Notes: generated by a model from the sequence alone, not told the origin. Counted from the stretch's first letter, positions 1 to 8,676 are shown. The stretch is DNA of 64,000 nt from Mameliella sp. CS4 (GCF_019392335.1 NZ_JAHXRQ010000002.1:124001-188000), one strand, 5' to 3'. Program-made: numbers and translations.

Positions 1-494
1 CGGCGCGCCTCTTCGAGGGCCTTGTTTGTGGCGGCGAGACGGCGGTTTGTGGCGGCCAGTTCCTCGGACCGTTTCAGCACCTCCTCTGACAGGAGTTCCG
101 AGCGCGTGCGCAACAACTGCTCTTGCGCGCGGGTCTGGGTGATGTCCGTGTAGACCGTGACCCAACCGCCCTGCGGCAGCGGCGCCCCCTCGACGCTGAT
201 GGTGCGTCCGTTGGCGCGGGTGCGCTCCATGTAATGCGGCTCGAAGGCGCGCGCGGTCTCGACACGGTCGTGGATGAATGTCTCGGGGTCGTCGACAGGG
301 CCGTATTCGCCGCGTTCGACAAGGTGGCGGATGGTATCCTCGAACCGGGCGCCGGGCGTGGTCAGCGCATCGGGCAGGTCGAACATCTGCGCAAAGGGTG
401 CGTTGCAGACCGCAAGCCGCAACTCGCTGTCGTAGATCGTCAGGGCCTGCTGAATCAGGTTCAGCCCGGCCTGCGTAAGCGCAAGGTTCTTCAT
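1..494 (-). CDS. PAS-domain sensor histidine kinase, N-terminal part (runs off left edge)
   Basis: I translated this by hand from the ATG at 492-494. It is open to the edge of the window, giving 164 residues of a longer protein. The start reads MKNLALTQAGLNLIQQALTI and leads into a PAS_7-type sensor domain, ending in WVTVYTDITQTRAQEQLL, the usual PAS-to-linker signature. It then enters a coiled coil rich in L, E, R and K (LLSEEVLKRSEELAATNRRL), which in this family precedes the HisKA/HATPase core. The catalytic part lies outside the window, so whether it is a hybrid kinase cannot be seen. It is divergent from the acyl-CoA synthetase gene. The input signal is unknown. Confidence 0.8.
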   Translation of the reverse strand, partial: MKNLALTQAGLNLIQQALTIYDSELRLAVCNAPFAQMFDLPDALTTPGARFEDTIRHLVERGEYGPVDDPETFIHDRVETARAFEPHYMERTRANGRTISVEGAPLPQGGWVTVYTDITQTRAQEQLLRTRSELLSEEVLKRSEELAATNRRLAATNKALEEAR

Positions 495-720
495 GGCGCA
501 AGCCTAGGGCGGCGGCGGCGGCGGCGCCAGAGGGCAGCGCATCGAACCGTACTGTCCGGCGGCCTGTAGGAATTCGTTACATTTGGGAAATCTTGCGGAA
601 AAAGTTGACCCTGACCGTGGGACTTGCCCAAATGAAGGCCAGAATCGCGATCAACAGCGAGCGGCCCGGAAACCTGGGCGCCACGAGGGATGTCGGGGGA
701 CCGGCATGGGAGGAAAAGAC

Positions 721-2694
721 TTGGCACATATGGCTGAGGGCGCGGAGGGACTGCGCTCTATCCCGGCACTGTTGCATCGCAATGCCACCGAGTTCGGCAA
801 TGCGCCCGCCTACCGCGAGAAGGAATACGGGATCTGGCAAAGCTGGACCTGGGCGGAGACGGAAAAGGAAATCGAGGCGTTGGCCCTGGGCCTGTTGAAC
901 CTCGGCGTCAACGAGGGCGATTACATCGCCATCATCGGGCACAACCGTCCCACGCTGTATTGGTCGATGGTCGCCGCGCAAAGCGTCGGGGCAATCCCGG
1001 TGCCGCTCTATCAGGACGCGGTTGCAGAAGAGATGGAATACGTGCTGGGTCATTGCGGCGCGCGCTTTGCCATCGTGGCGGACCAGGAGCAGGCCGACAA
1101 GGTGATCGAGGTGCAGGACGACCTGCACCAGTTCGAACACCTGATCTATGTCGATCCGCGCGGCATGCGGAAATACGACCACGCCCATCTGCATGAATAC
1201 AGCCATGTGCAGGAACAGGGGCGCGCGGCACGCGATGAATTCCTGCCCGAGCTGAAACGCCGCCGCGAAAAGCTGACCTACGATGACACCTGCGTGATGC
1301 TCTATACCTCGGGCACCACCGGCAAGCCCAAGGGTGTGGTCCTGTCGAACCGCAACATCATCGAAGCGGCCAAGTCTTCGTCCCAGTTCGACCATTTGCG
1401 GCGCAGCGACAGCGTGCTGGCCTATCTGCCGATGGCTTGGGTGGGCGATTTCATCTTTTCCATCGGCCAGGCCTACTGGTGCGGCTTCTGCGTGAACTGC
1501 CCCGAGGCGCCGCAGACCATGTACGAAAACCTGCACGAGATCGGGCCGACCTATTTCTTTGCCCCGCCGCGCTATTTCGAAGAGCGTATCACCGCGATCA
1601 CGATCCGGATGGAGGACGCGGGCCGGGTCAAGAAATGGCTGTACAACACCTTCATGGCCCATGCGCGCAAGGTTGGGCCAAAGATCCTGGACGGCAAGCC
1701 GGTGGGGATCATGGACCGGCTGAAATACGCCCTGGGACAGGTGCTGGTCTATGGCCCGGTGCGGAACCGTGCGGGTATGAACCGCGTGCGCGTGGCCTAT
1801 ACGGCGGGTGAGGCGATCGGGCCGGAGATCTTCGACTTCTGGCGCTCGCTGGGGATCAACCTCAAACAGCTTTACGGTCAGACAGAGGCCAGCGTCTTTA
1901 TCACCGTGCAGCCCGATGGCGAGGTGCGCTCGGACACGGTGGGTGTGCCCGCGCCGGGGGTGGAAATCCGCATCGCCGAGAATGGCGAGGTCTTTTACCG
2001 GTCGCCCTGCGCCTTCGTGGAGTACTACAAGAACCCTGAAAGCACGCGCGACACCAAGGATGCCGAAGGTTGGGTGGCCACGGGCGATGCCGGGTTCATC
2101 GAGGAAGACACCGGCCACCTGCGCATCATCGACCGGGCCAAGGACGTGGGCCAGATGGCGGATGGGGCGCTGTTCGCGCCGAAATACGTCGAGAACAAGC
2201 TGAAGTTCTTTCCCAATATCCTGGAGGCGGTGGTCTTTGGCGCTGGCAAGGATCGCTGCACGGCCTTCATCAACATCGACCTGACGGCGGTGGGCAACTG
2301 GGCGGAACGCAACAACATCGCCTATGCCTCGTACCAGGAGCTGGCCGGGCATCCGCAAGTCATGGAGACGGTGCAGAAGCACGTCGAAGAGGTGAACGAG
2401 AGCGTGGCGCAGGACGACATGTTGTCGGGCTGCCAGGTGCACCGCTTCCTGATCCTGCACAAGGAGCTGGACGCCGACGACGGCGAGCTGACCCGGACCC
2501 GCAAGGTGCGCCGCAAGATCATCGGCGAGAAGTTCGAGGACCTGGTGACCGCTTTGTATGACGGGTCGGAGAGCGTCTACACCGAGACCGAAGTCACCTA
2601 CGAGGACGGGCGCAAGGGCAAGATCAAGGCGACGCTGGAAATCCGCGACGCGAAGGTCTGGCCGGTCAAGCCCAAGGCGATGGCGGCGGAATGA
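721..2694 (+). CDS. Long-chain-type acyl-CoA synthetase (AMP-binding enzyme)
   Basis: ATP-dependent acid:CoA ligase of about 657 residues. The adenylation P-loop YTSGTTGKPKG lies near residues 195-205, the LYGQTEAS motif near 384, and GWVATGDAGF followed by IIDRAKDV near 450. I chose a TTG start at 721 because GGAGG (709-713) sits 7 nt before it; ATGs at 706 and 730 are alternatives with worse spacing. A longer open frame from 583 has non-coding-like residues at its front. It heads a locus of branched-chain-type ABC transporter genes, so it probably activates the imported acid to its CoA thioester. Family assignment is firm; the chain length or aromatic nature of the substrate cannot be read from sequence. 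Confidence 0.9.
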   Translation: MAHMAEGAEGLRSIPALLHRNATEFGNAPAYREKEYGIWQSWTWAETEKEIEALALGLLNLGVNEGDYIAIIGHNRPTLYWSMVAAQSVGAIPVPLYQDAVAEEMEYVLGHCGARFAIVADQEQADKVIEVQDDLHQFEHLIYVDPRGMRKYDHAHLHEYSHVQEQGRAARDEFLPELKRRREKLTYDDTCVMLYTSGTTGKPKGVVLSNRNIIEAAKSSSQFDHLRRSDSVLAYLPMAWVGDFIFSIGQAYWCGFCVNCPEAPQTMYENLHEIGPTYFFAPPRYFEERITAITIRMEDAGRVKKWLYNTFMAHARKVGPKILDGKPVGIMDRLKYALGQVLVYGPVRNRAGMNRVRVAYTAGEAIGPEIFDFWRSLGINLKQLYGQTEASVFITVQPDGEVRSDTVGVPAPGVEIRIAENGEVFYRSPCAFVEYYKNPESTRDTKDAEGWVATGDAGFIEEDTGHLRIIDRAKDVGQMADGALFAPKYVENKLKFFPNILEAVVFGAGKDRCTAFINIDLTAVGNWAERNNIAYASYQELAGHPQVMETVQKHVEEVNESVAQDDMLSGCQVHRFLILHKELDADDGELTRTRKVRRKIIGEKFEDLVTALYDGSESVYTETEVTYEDGRKGKIKATLEIRDAKVWPVKPKAMAAE

Positions 2695-2783
2695 CGTGTG
2701 ACCTGCGCCTATGCCGACACCCCACTTGCCATCCCGTGCGGGGTGTTCGCAGCTTGTTCACGTTGTCAGAGTCCAAAGAGAGG

Positions 2784-3161
2784 ATGGCCTTGTTTTCCGT
2801 TGCATATGTGCTTGCCAGGTTTTGTCATTTTTGCGCGAGACTGTCCGAAGCGTTTGAGAGTTGGACCGGACGATTAGGGTTTCTGCGGTGTTTTTTGTTG
2901 TGGGTTCTCGTTTTTGCAGTTCTGGCATTGATTTCTCACGGTGCCGCTCTTGCCGTCTTCATTGGCGCTTACTTTGTGCTTGCCACGATAGATTGTTTTG
3001 CGTCGTTTTCAAAAGAGCCCCGCGTCTTTGCCTGGCAAACGCGCACGCCGAGCCATGAAGAAATTGCGTCTGGAGTGCGCCGCTATTTTCCACCCGTGTT
3101 GGCGTTTATGTTTGTGATCACAATGTTCAATACCATTCATGACTTGTGGGACTTCTCATGA
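2784..3161 (+). CDS. Small low-GC membrane protein of unknown function
   Basis: About 125 residues starting MALFSVAYVLARFCHF, with hydrophobic segments at roughly residues 30-48 and 50-66 and a third near 100-118 (VLAFMFVITMF). Base composition is visibly poorer in GC than every neighbour, with runs such as TTTTTTGTTG and many TTT and TTG codons. The frame is open upstream to an ATG at 2691 that overlaps the synthetase stop as ATGA, so a 156-residue product is possible, but those extra residues do not look coding. The stop overlaps the next gene's ATG as ATGA (3158-3161), which suggests translational coupling. No family recognised. It is probably a late insertion into the transporter operon. 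Confidence 0.5.
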   Translation: MALFSVAYVLARFCHFCARLSEAFESWTGRLGFLRCFLLWVLVFAVLALISHGAALAVFIGAYFVLATIDCFASFSKEPRVFAWQTRTPSHEEIASGVRRYFPPVLAFMFVITMFNTIHDLWDFS

Positions 3162-3973
3162 AAGACACCGAAGGATACGTCACTGCGGACGGGCGCCAGA
3201 TTGGCGGCGTTCTGATGGAGATGAAGAACATCACGCTGAAATTCGGCGGGGTAACGGCGATTTCCGATATTTCCTTTGACGTGCATGAGGGCGAGATCCG
3301 GGCGATCATCGGGCCGAACGGGGCGGGCAAGTCTTCGATGCTCAACATCATTTCCGGCTTCTACACGCCGACCGTGGGCGAGGTCTGGTACAAGGGCGCG
3401 AAACGGCCCCCGATGAAGCCCTACGAGGTGGCGCGGATGGGCGTGGCGCGGACCTTTCAGAACATCGCGCTGTTCGAAGGCATGACCGTGCTGGACAACA
3501 TCATGACGGGCCGTCTGACGCATATGAATGCCTCGATCGCGGCGCAGGCGATCTGGTGGGGCAAGGCGCGCAACGAGGAGATGGAGAACCGCGAGATCGT
3601 CGAGAAGGTCATTGATTTTCTAGAGATCCAGGCGATCCGCAAGACGCCGGTGGGGCGGCTGCCCTACGGTCTGAAAAAGCGGGTCGAACTGGCGCGCGCG
3701 CTGGCCGCCGAACCGTCGATCCTTCTGCTGGACGAGCCGATGGCGGGCATGAACGTCGAAGAGAAAGAGGACATGAGCCGCTTTATCCTGGACGTGAACG
3801 ACGAGTTCGGCACCACGATCTGCCTGATCGAACACGATATGGGGGTGGTCATGGACCTCTCCGACCGGGTCGTGGTGATGGACTACGGCAAGAAGATCGG
3901 TGACGGCACGCCGGACGAGGTGCGCGGCAACCAGGACGTGATCGACGCCTACCTGGGGGTTCCGCATGACTGA
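3158..3973 (+). CDS. ABC transporter ATP-binding protein, LivG type
   Basis: Cytoplasmic ATPase of 271 residues. Walker A GPNGAGKSS lies near residues 52-60, a Q-loop region follows at ARTFQNIALFEGMTV, the signature-like LPYGLKKRVELARAL near 168, Walker B LLLDEPMAGMN near 190, and the H-loop in IEHDMG. The signature is PYGLKKR instead of the usual SGGQ-like text, as is common in LivG proteins. The ATG at 3158 overlaps the stop of the small membrane gene. It pairs with the permeases at 4057 and 6132 and the second ATPase at 8714. The substrate class is inferred from family only. Confidence 0.9.
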   Translation: MKDTEGYVTADGRQIGGVLMEMKNITLKFGGVTAISDISFDVHEGEIRAIIGPNGAGKSSMLNIISGFYTPTVGEVWYKGAKRPPMKPYEVARMGVARTFQNIALFEGMTVLDNIMTGRLTHMNASIAAQAIWWGKARNEEMENREIVEKVIDFLEIQAIRKTPVGRLPYGLKKRVELARALAAEPSILLLDEPMAGMNVEEKEDMSRFILDVNDEFGTTICLIEHDMGVVMDLSDRVVVMDYGKKIGDGTPDEVRGNQDVIDAYLGVPHD

Positions 3974-4056
3974 TTTCATGGGGGCACAATCCATGCACAA
4001 ACGAGGCACAGACCATGCGTATCGCACGCACGGCATGACGTGAGGGGACACCGGAC

Positions 4057-5016
4057 ATGGACCTTTTGAGAGACATCTTCATTAATCCCTTCGTGGAAAT
4101 GGCCGCGATGCCGGACCTGTTCCTGCAGACCCTTTGGGAGGGGCTGGTTTCGGGCGTGCTTTATGCGCTGATCGCGCTGGGCTTCGTGCTGATCTTCCGG
4201 TCGAGCCGGATCTTCAACTTTGCCCAGGGCATCATGGTTGTCTTTGCGGCGCTGACGCTGGTGGGGCTTTACGCCTACGGCATCCCGGCCTGGATCGCGG
4301 TGCTCTTGACGCTGGGCGTGATGTTTGTGCTGGCGGTCAGCATCGAACGGGTGGTGCTGCGTCCGCTGGTGGGCCAGCCTGACATCATCCTCTTTATGGC
4401 AACCATCGGGGTCAGCCTGTTCCTGATCGGCCTGGGCGAGATCATCTTTGGCGGTGAAAACAAGCAGATGATCACCAGCGAGCTGGGCATTCCCACCGGG
4501 GAAACCCTGCTGGAACCCTGGGGCGGGCTGCTGATCCTGCCGCATCTCGACATCACGGTGGTCGTGGTCGGCGGGGTGCTGGTGGCGGCTTTGCTGGCCT
4601 TCCTGAACTATACCAAGATGGGCCGGGCCATCCGCGCGCTGGGCGACGACCATCAGGCGGCGCTGTCGGTGGGAATCTCGCTGCAGACGATCTGGGTGCT
4701 GGTCTGGTTCATCGCGGGGATCATCGCGCTGGTCACTGGCATCGCCTGGGGCGCGCGGGCCGGGGTGAGCTTTGCCCTTGAGGTGATCGCCTACAAGGCC
4801 CTGCCGGTCCTCATGCTGGGGGGACTGGAAAGCATCACCGGCGCCATCGTCGGCGGGTTGATGATCGGCATCCTGGAAAAGCTGTTCGACGGCTACTGGG
4901 GCTACCCGATCCTGGGCGGCAACACCGAGACCTGGTTTGCCTTCGTTCTGGCGCTGATCGTGCTGCTGTTCCGGCCGCAGGGCCTGTTCGGGGAACGCAT
5001 CATCGAAAGGGTATAG
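4057..5016 (+). CDS. ABC transporter permease, LivH type
   Basis: Inner-membrane permease of 319 residues with about eight hydrophobic helices. Typical LivH text includes GLVSGVLYALIALGFVLIFRSSRIFNFAQG near residues 30-55 and MGRAIRALGDDHQAALSVGI near 188, the cytoplasmic loop that docks the ATPase. The C-terminus RPQGLFGERIIERV is also typical. GAGGGG lies about 9 nt before the ATG. Partner of the LivM-like permease at 6132, but separated from it by three small genes, which is unusual for this family. Confidence 0.92.
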   Translation: MDLLRDIFINPFVEMAAMPDLFLQTLWEGLVSGVLYALIALGFVLIFRSSRIFNFAQGIMVVFAALTLVGLYAYGIPAWIAVLLTLGVMFVLAVSIERVVLRPLVGQPDIILFMATIGVSLFLIGLGEIIFGGENKQMITSELGIPTGETLLEPWGGLLILPHLDITVVVVGGVLVAALLAFLNYTKMGRAIRALGDDHQAALSVGISLQTIWVLVWFIAGIIALVTGIAWGARAGVSFALEVIAYKALPVLMLGGLESITGAIVGGLMIGILEKLFDGYWGYPILGGNTETWFAFVLALIVLLFRPQGLFGERIIERV

Positions 5017-5097
5017 GGCGGTCCGGGTCTGCCCGGATCGGAGAAGATCGGAGGAGGGGTGGCACTGGTCCCCCCGACGCCCGGAGGAGGGGCGGAG

Positions 5098-5346
5098 ATG
5101 TCGAAGCTGATAGCAATTCTGAATGTGATCGCCTGGGCCGGGTTCTGGTCCTTCGGCTACCTGGCCCTGTCCGACGACCCGGAAGCGGGGGGGCGGATGA
5201 CCATCGCCCTGCTGCTTGCGGCGGCGGGCGCGGCGGTGGGACTCTGGGCCTATTTCTGGCTGGTGCGCCATTCCGAGGCGACAGGCTATGCCAAACCGGC
5301 GGCAAGCCGAGCGCGCTACGAAGCGGACGACGGGCTGGAGGGCTGA
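5098..5346 (+). CDS. Small two-helix membrane protein inside the transporter locus
   Basis: 82 residues starting MSKLIAILNVIAWAGFWSFG. A first hydrophobic helix covers about residues 5-22 and a second about 34-54 (MTIALLLAAAGAAVGLWAYFWL), with a polar tail rich in charged residues. The start is well supported: GGAGGAGG at 5083-5090 lies 7 nt before the ATG. The next gene begins one base after the stop (TGAGATG), so they are probably translated together. No family recognised. Possible accessory subunit of the transporter, by position only. Confidence 0.7.
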   Translation: MSKLIAILNVIAWAGFWSFGYLALSDDPEAGGRMTIALLLAAAGAAVGLWAYFWLVRHSEATGYAKPAASRARYEADDGLEG

Positions 5347-5347
5347 G

Positions 5348-5614
5348 ATGAGCACGCCTCGGGACAGACGGACGGCGTCGCGCCCCGTGCAGCGCCCCGA
5401 TCCGGGGATTGCCGATCTGGCGCGCGGCGCCAACGGGCTGAGCGAAAGCGACGACATGGTCAGGATGACCAATGCCATGACCGGCATGGTCTCTGCCGGA
5501 ATGCACGGCGCGCTGGCGGTGGGCCTGTCCGGCGCGGCGCTGACGCTGAACATGATGGCGCGTCTGGCCGGTCTGGGGACCCGCGGCGCGGACAACGACC
5601 GGGAGGATGGCTGA
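5348..5614 (+). CDS. Small unknown protein with one hydrophobic stretch
   Basis: 88 residues starting MSTPRDRRTASRPVQRPDPG. A charged Arg/Pro-rich N-terminus is followed by a Met-, Gly- and Ala-rich stretch near residues 36-75 (MVRMTNAMTGMVSAGMHGAL, then LSGAALTLNMMARLAGLG), which could be an amphipathic or membrane-associated helix, and a short acidic tail. The start follows the previous stop by one base and the next gene follows three bases after its stop. GC-rich third positions fit a real gene. No family recognised. Confidence 0.6.
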   Translation: MSTPRDRRTASRPVQRPDPGIADLARGANGLSESDDMVRMTNAMTGMVSAGMHGALAVGLSGAALTLNMMARLAGLGTRGADNDREDG

Positions 5615-5617
5615 GCC

Positions 5618-6103
5618 ATGAAGGAGGCCACGGCGGGCAAGGACGGATGGTTGACGGCGGGGGTGATCTCTGCCGGGACAACCGGCGTGGCCGCCGTGGT
5701 GCTGGGGCTCTTTCTTTTCGCGACGCTGGGCGGTGGGCCAGAGTTCCTGATCGGTCTTCTGGTCCTGGCCGTGACGGTTCCGGTGCCCTGGCTGTGCCTG
5801 TCGGTGTTGAGCCAGCTGCGTGCGGCCGAGCAGGACATCGCCGAGACCGCGCCGCCGAATTGGCAGGCCTGGGGCACGCTGCTGCTGGCCTCGCTGTTCT
5901 GGGGCGCTGTGAACTGGGCGGTGATCGCGCTGGTGCGGATGCAGCAGGCGGATCACCCCGGCGAGGACCTGAGCTGGATCCAGATCGGATCGGTGGCAGG
6001 TTTCCTGTTCGTGCCGCTGCCGACGCTGATCGCGCTGTGGAATTTCTGCCTGCGGGGACGGCCTGTGCGTCCCGGCGGCTATATCGGAGAAGTCGCGGGC
6101 TGA
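5618..6103 (+). CDS. Small four-helix membrane protein inside the transporter locus
   Basis: 161 residues with predicted membrane segments near 12-38 (LTAGVISAGTTGVAAVVLGL), 42-66 (EFLIGLLVLAVTVPVPWLCL), 84-107 and 125-145. Starts MKEATAGKDG three bases after the preceding stop and ends 28 bases before the LivM-type permease, whose SD is GGGAGG. It is the third of three compact genes wedged between the two permeases. No family recognised. A role in the transport complex is inference from position. Confidence 0.65.
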   Translation: MKEATAGKDGWLTAGVISAGTTGVAAVVLGLFLFATLGGGPEFLIGLLVLAVTVPVPWLCLSVLSQLRAAEQDIAETAPPNWQAWGTLLLASLFWGAVNWAVIALVRMQQADHPGEDLSWIQIGSVAGFLFVPLPTLIALWNFCLRGRPVRPGGYIGEVAG

Positions 6104-6131
6104 ACCGCGACGAGACAAAGGGAGGACGGCG

Positions 6132-7208
6132 ATGCTGTATCGCACCGCTGGGCAGTTCAAGACGAGTTACGAGGCCGACCAGGCGCTGTTCCCGGTCAAG
6201 CAGGATGCCTTTCTGCTGGGGTTCATCATGGTGCTGGCCTGGGTGATCTTTCCGCTGACGGCCAGCGAATTCACCTTTCAGACGCTGCTGATCCCGATCC
6301 TGATCTACTCACTGGCCGCGCTGGGGCTGAATATCCTCACGGGCTATGCCGGGCAGCTGTCGCTGGGCACGGCGGCCTTCATGGGGGTAGGGGCCTATGC
6401 CTGCTACAAGATGATCACCATCATGCCCTGGATGAACCCGATCATCGCGATCCTCTTGTCGGGTGTCTTCAGCGCGGGCGTCGGCGTGGCCTTCGGTATC
6501 CCCTCTCTTCGGATCAAGGGGTTCTACCTTGCCATCGCGACGCTGGCGGCCCAGTTCTTTCTGGTCTGGCTGTTCGAAAAATGGTCCTGGCTCTACAATG
6601 ACAACGCCTCGGGTGCGATCCAGGTGCCGAACCTCGACATCTTCGGCCTGTATGTGTCCGGCCCGCAGGCGGATTCGATCGTACAATACTACCTGGTGCT
6701 GTTCATCGTCTGCCTGCTGACCTGGGTCTGCATCAACCTGACGCGCGGCAACCTTGGCCGGACGTGGAAGGCGACGCGCGACATGGACATCGCCGCCGAG
6801 CTGATCGGCATCAACCTGATGAAGTCCAAGCTGACGGCCTTTGCGATCTCGTCCTACGTCGTGGGCGTGGCAGGGGCCTTGTTCGTCTTCATGTGGCGCG
6901 GCGCGGCAGAGCCCAACCTCTTTGACATTCCGCTGTCGTTCCGCATCCTGTTCATCGCGATCATCGGCGGCCTGGGCTCGATCCTGGGCAACTACCTGGG
7001 CGCGATCCTGATCGTGGGGCTGCCGGTGGTTCTGAACCTGGTCCCCGAGGCGCTGGGCATCCCGGTCTCGTCCTCGATGGTGGAACACCTGAACTTCATG
7101 ATCGTCGGCGGGTTGATCGTCTTCTTCCTGATCGTCGAGCCGCACGGGCTGGCCCAGCTGTGGCGGTTGCTGCGAGAGAAGCTGATCCTCTGGCCGTTCC
7201 CCTATTGA
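6132..7208 (+). CDS. ABC transporter permease, LivM type
   Basis: Inner-membrane permease of 358 residues. Recognisable LivM text includes YSLAALGLNILTGYAGQLSLG near residues 58-78, SLRIKGFYLAIATLAAQF near 125-143 and RGNLGRTWKATRDMDIAAELIGI near 205-228, followed by GGLGSILGNYLGA. The ATG at 6132 follows GGGAGG with a 7-nt gap. An extended N-terminus of about 35 residues precedes the first helix. Works with the LivH-like permease and two ATPases. Confidence 0.92.
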   Translation: MLYRTAGQFKTSYEADQALFPVKQDAFLLGFIMVLAWVIFPLTASEFTFQTLLIPILIYSLAALGLNILTGYAGQLSLGTAAFMGVGAYACYKMITIMPWMNPIIAILLSGVFSAGVGVAFGIPSLRIKGFYLAIATLAAQFFLVWLFEKWSWLYNDNASGAIQVPNLDIFGLYVSGPQADSIVQYYLVLFIVCLLTWVCINLTRGNLGRTWKATRDMDIAAELIGINLMKSKLTAFAISSYVVGVAGALFVFMWRGAAEPNLFDIPLSFRILFIAIIGGLGSILGNYLGAILIVGLPVVLNLVPEALGIPVSSSMVEHLNFMIVGGLIVFFLIVEPHGLAQLWRLLREKLILWPFPY

Positions 7209-7211
7209 GAC

Positions 7212-7250
7212 GGGTGCCACGCACCCATCCCCTGGCCGTTGAACACGGCC
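7212..7250 (+). promoter_or_regulatory. Two hairpins in the leader of the binding-protein gene
   Basis: Between the LivM-type stop and the binding-protein start are two perfect 6-bp stems: GGGTGC/GCACCC (7212-7226, 3-nt loop) and GGCCGT/ACGGCC (7234-7250, 5-nt loop). There is no T-run after them, so an mRNA-stabilising or processing structure that raises binding-protein output is more likely than termination. This is inference from position. Confidence 0.4.
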
Positions 7251-7304
7251 CAATAAGAAGACCAAGACTGAATACGTAATGAGACATTCCAAGGGAGGAA
7301 AGAC

Positions 7305-8600
7305 ATGAAACACTTTACCAGACTGGCCCTTGCGGGCGCGCTGGCGGCGGCAACCGCCGGGGCATCCATGGCGCAGGAGCTTTATGCTCCCAACCTTGCC
7401 TACCGGACCGGCCCCTTTGCCGCGACGGGTATCCCGCTGATGAACGGGCAGGCCGACTACATGACCCTGCTCAACGAACGCGATGGCGGCATCGGCGGTG
7501 CCAAGATCGACTTCGAAGAATGCGAGACCGGTTATTCCACCGAAAAGGGTGTGGAATGCTATGAAAAGACCAAGGGCAAGGCCATCGTGACCCAACCCTG
7601 GTCGACCGGTATCACCCTGCAGGTGCTGCCCAAGACCAACGTCGACGAGATCCCGATCCTGGCGCCGGGTTATGGTTTCAGCCCGATGATGGACGGCAAG
7701 ACCTTCCAGTGGGCGTTCAACACGCCGGCCGGTTACTGGGATGCCGCCGACATGATCATCCAGTACCTGGAAAGCCAGGGCAGCCTGGACGGCAAGACCA
7801 TCGCCTTCCTGCACCTTGACCACCCCTATGGCAAGGAGCCGATCCCGGTGCTGGAACAGCTGGCCGCAGACAAGGGTTTCGAGTTGAGCCCGATCCCGGT
7901 CGGCCTGAAGGAAATGCAGAACCAGTCGGCCCAGTGGCTGCAGATCCGCCGCATGCGTCCCGACTATGTCGTGATGTGGGGCTGGGGTGCAATGAACGCC
8001 GGCGCCATCACCGAAGCGGTGAAGACCAAATTCCCGATGGAGAATTTCCTGGGTGTCTGGTGGTCCGGTCATGATGCCGATCTCGCCATCGCGGGGGCGG
8101 ACGCCAAGGGCTACAAGTCGATCAGCTGGTCCTTCCCGAACATGGATGCGCCGGTCATGAAGGACATCCAGTCGATGGTCATCGACAAGGGCATGTCCAA
8201 GACCGACGAGACCGAGATGAAAGGCGTGTTCTACTCGCGCGGTATCGTGATCTCGGCGATCCTGGCCGAGGGGATCCGCGCGGCTCAGGCCGAGTATGGC
8301 ACCGCCGAGATCAACGCGGAACAGCTGCGCTGGGGTCTTGAGCACATCGACATGACCGAAGAACGCATTGCAGAACTGGGGCTGGACGGCATGGTGCCGC
8401 CCTTCAAGACCTCCTGTGCCAACCACACCGGCCATTCGGGCGGCTGGATGCTGGAATGGGACGGCGAGAAATTCGTCAAGGTCTCGGATCTGCTGACGCC
8501 GAACGTGGCAGGCTACCAGGCGCTGGCAGAGGAAAAGGCGAAGGAATACGCCGATGCCAACGCTCCCTGGCCGGTGAACGAAGGCTGTGACGCGATGTGA
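7305..8600 (+). CDS. ABC transporter periplasmic substrate-binding protein (Liv-type)
   Basis: 431 residues with a signal peptide of about 23 residues ending SMAQE (LALAGALAAATAGASMA core). The mature part has the two-lobed Peripla_BP_6 pattern, with GIGGAKIDFEECETGYSTEKGVECYEK early and KTIAFLHLDHPYGKEPIPVL mid-protein, the usual hinge-side text. GGGAGG lies 7 nt before the ATG. Hairpins both upstream (7212-7250) and downstream (8609-8640) suggest its mRNA segment is stabilised so that this subunit is over-produced relative to the permeases. The ligand is unknown; the adjacent CoA ligases argue for a carboxylic acid, perhaps aromatic or fatty, over an amino acid. Confidence 0.92.
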   Translation: MKHFTRLALAGALAAATAGASMAQELYAPNLAYRTGPFAATGIPLMNGQADYMTLLNERDGGIGGAKIDFEECETGYSTEKGVECYEKTKGKAIVTQPWSTGITLQVLPKTNVDEIPILAPGYGFSPMMDGKTFQWAFNTPAGYWDAADMIIQYLESQGSLDGKTIAFLHLDHPYGKEPIPVLEQLAADKGFELSPIPVGLKEMQNQSAQWLQIRRMRPDYVVMWGWGAMNAGAITEAVKTKFPMENFLGVWWSGHDADLAIAGADAKGYKSISWSFPNMDAPVMKDIQSMVIDKGMSKTDETEMKGVFYSRGIVISAILAEGIRAAQAEYGTAEINAEQLRWGLEHIDMTEERIAELGLDGMVPPFKTSCANHTGHSGGWMLEWDGEKFVKVSDLLTPNVAGYQALAEEKAKEYADANAPWPVNEGCDAM

Positions 8601-8608
8601 TCGCGACA

Positions 8609-8676
8609 GGCCCCGGCGGAGCACCCGCCTCGCCGGGGCCGATTTTCGAGTATTTTCAGAGAGAAGAAGCAGCAGG
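8609..8676 (+). repeat. Hairpin plus GAGTATTTT element, copy A
   Basis: A perfect 10-bp stem GGCCCCGGCG (8609-8618) / CGCCGGGGCC (8631-8640) with a 12-nt loop, then GATTTTC, GAGTATTTTC and GAGAGAAGAAGCAGCAGG. The last 18 bases are identical to those at 52820-52837. The hairpin plus short T-tract could terminate or attenuate transcription between the binding-protein and second ATPase genes. It belongs to a five-copy family in this window (also 27951, 35043, 52791, 56608). Confidence 0.6.

Noticed and set aside
605..633. TTGACC-17 nt-CCAAAT as a promoter of the acyl-CoA synthetase gene
   Set aside because: The -10 half is poor and such matches are common in a 210-bp gap; not supportable without start-site data.
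3976..5877. Antisense frame of 633 codons across the LivH gene and the small membrane genes
   Set aside because: Low-complexity Arg/Gln/Pro-rich product; the plus strand has the LivH motifs and good SD sites.
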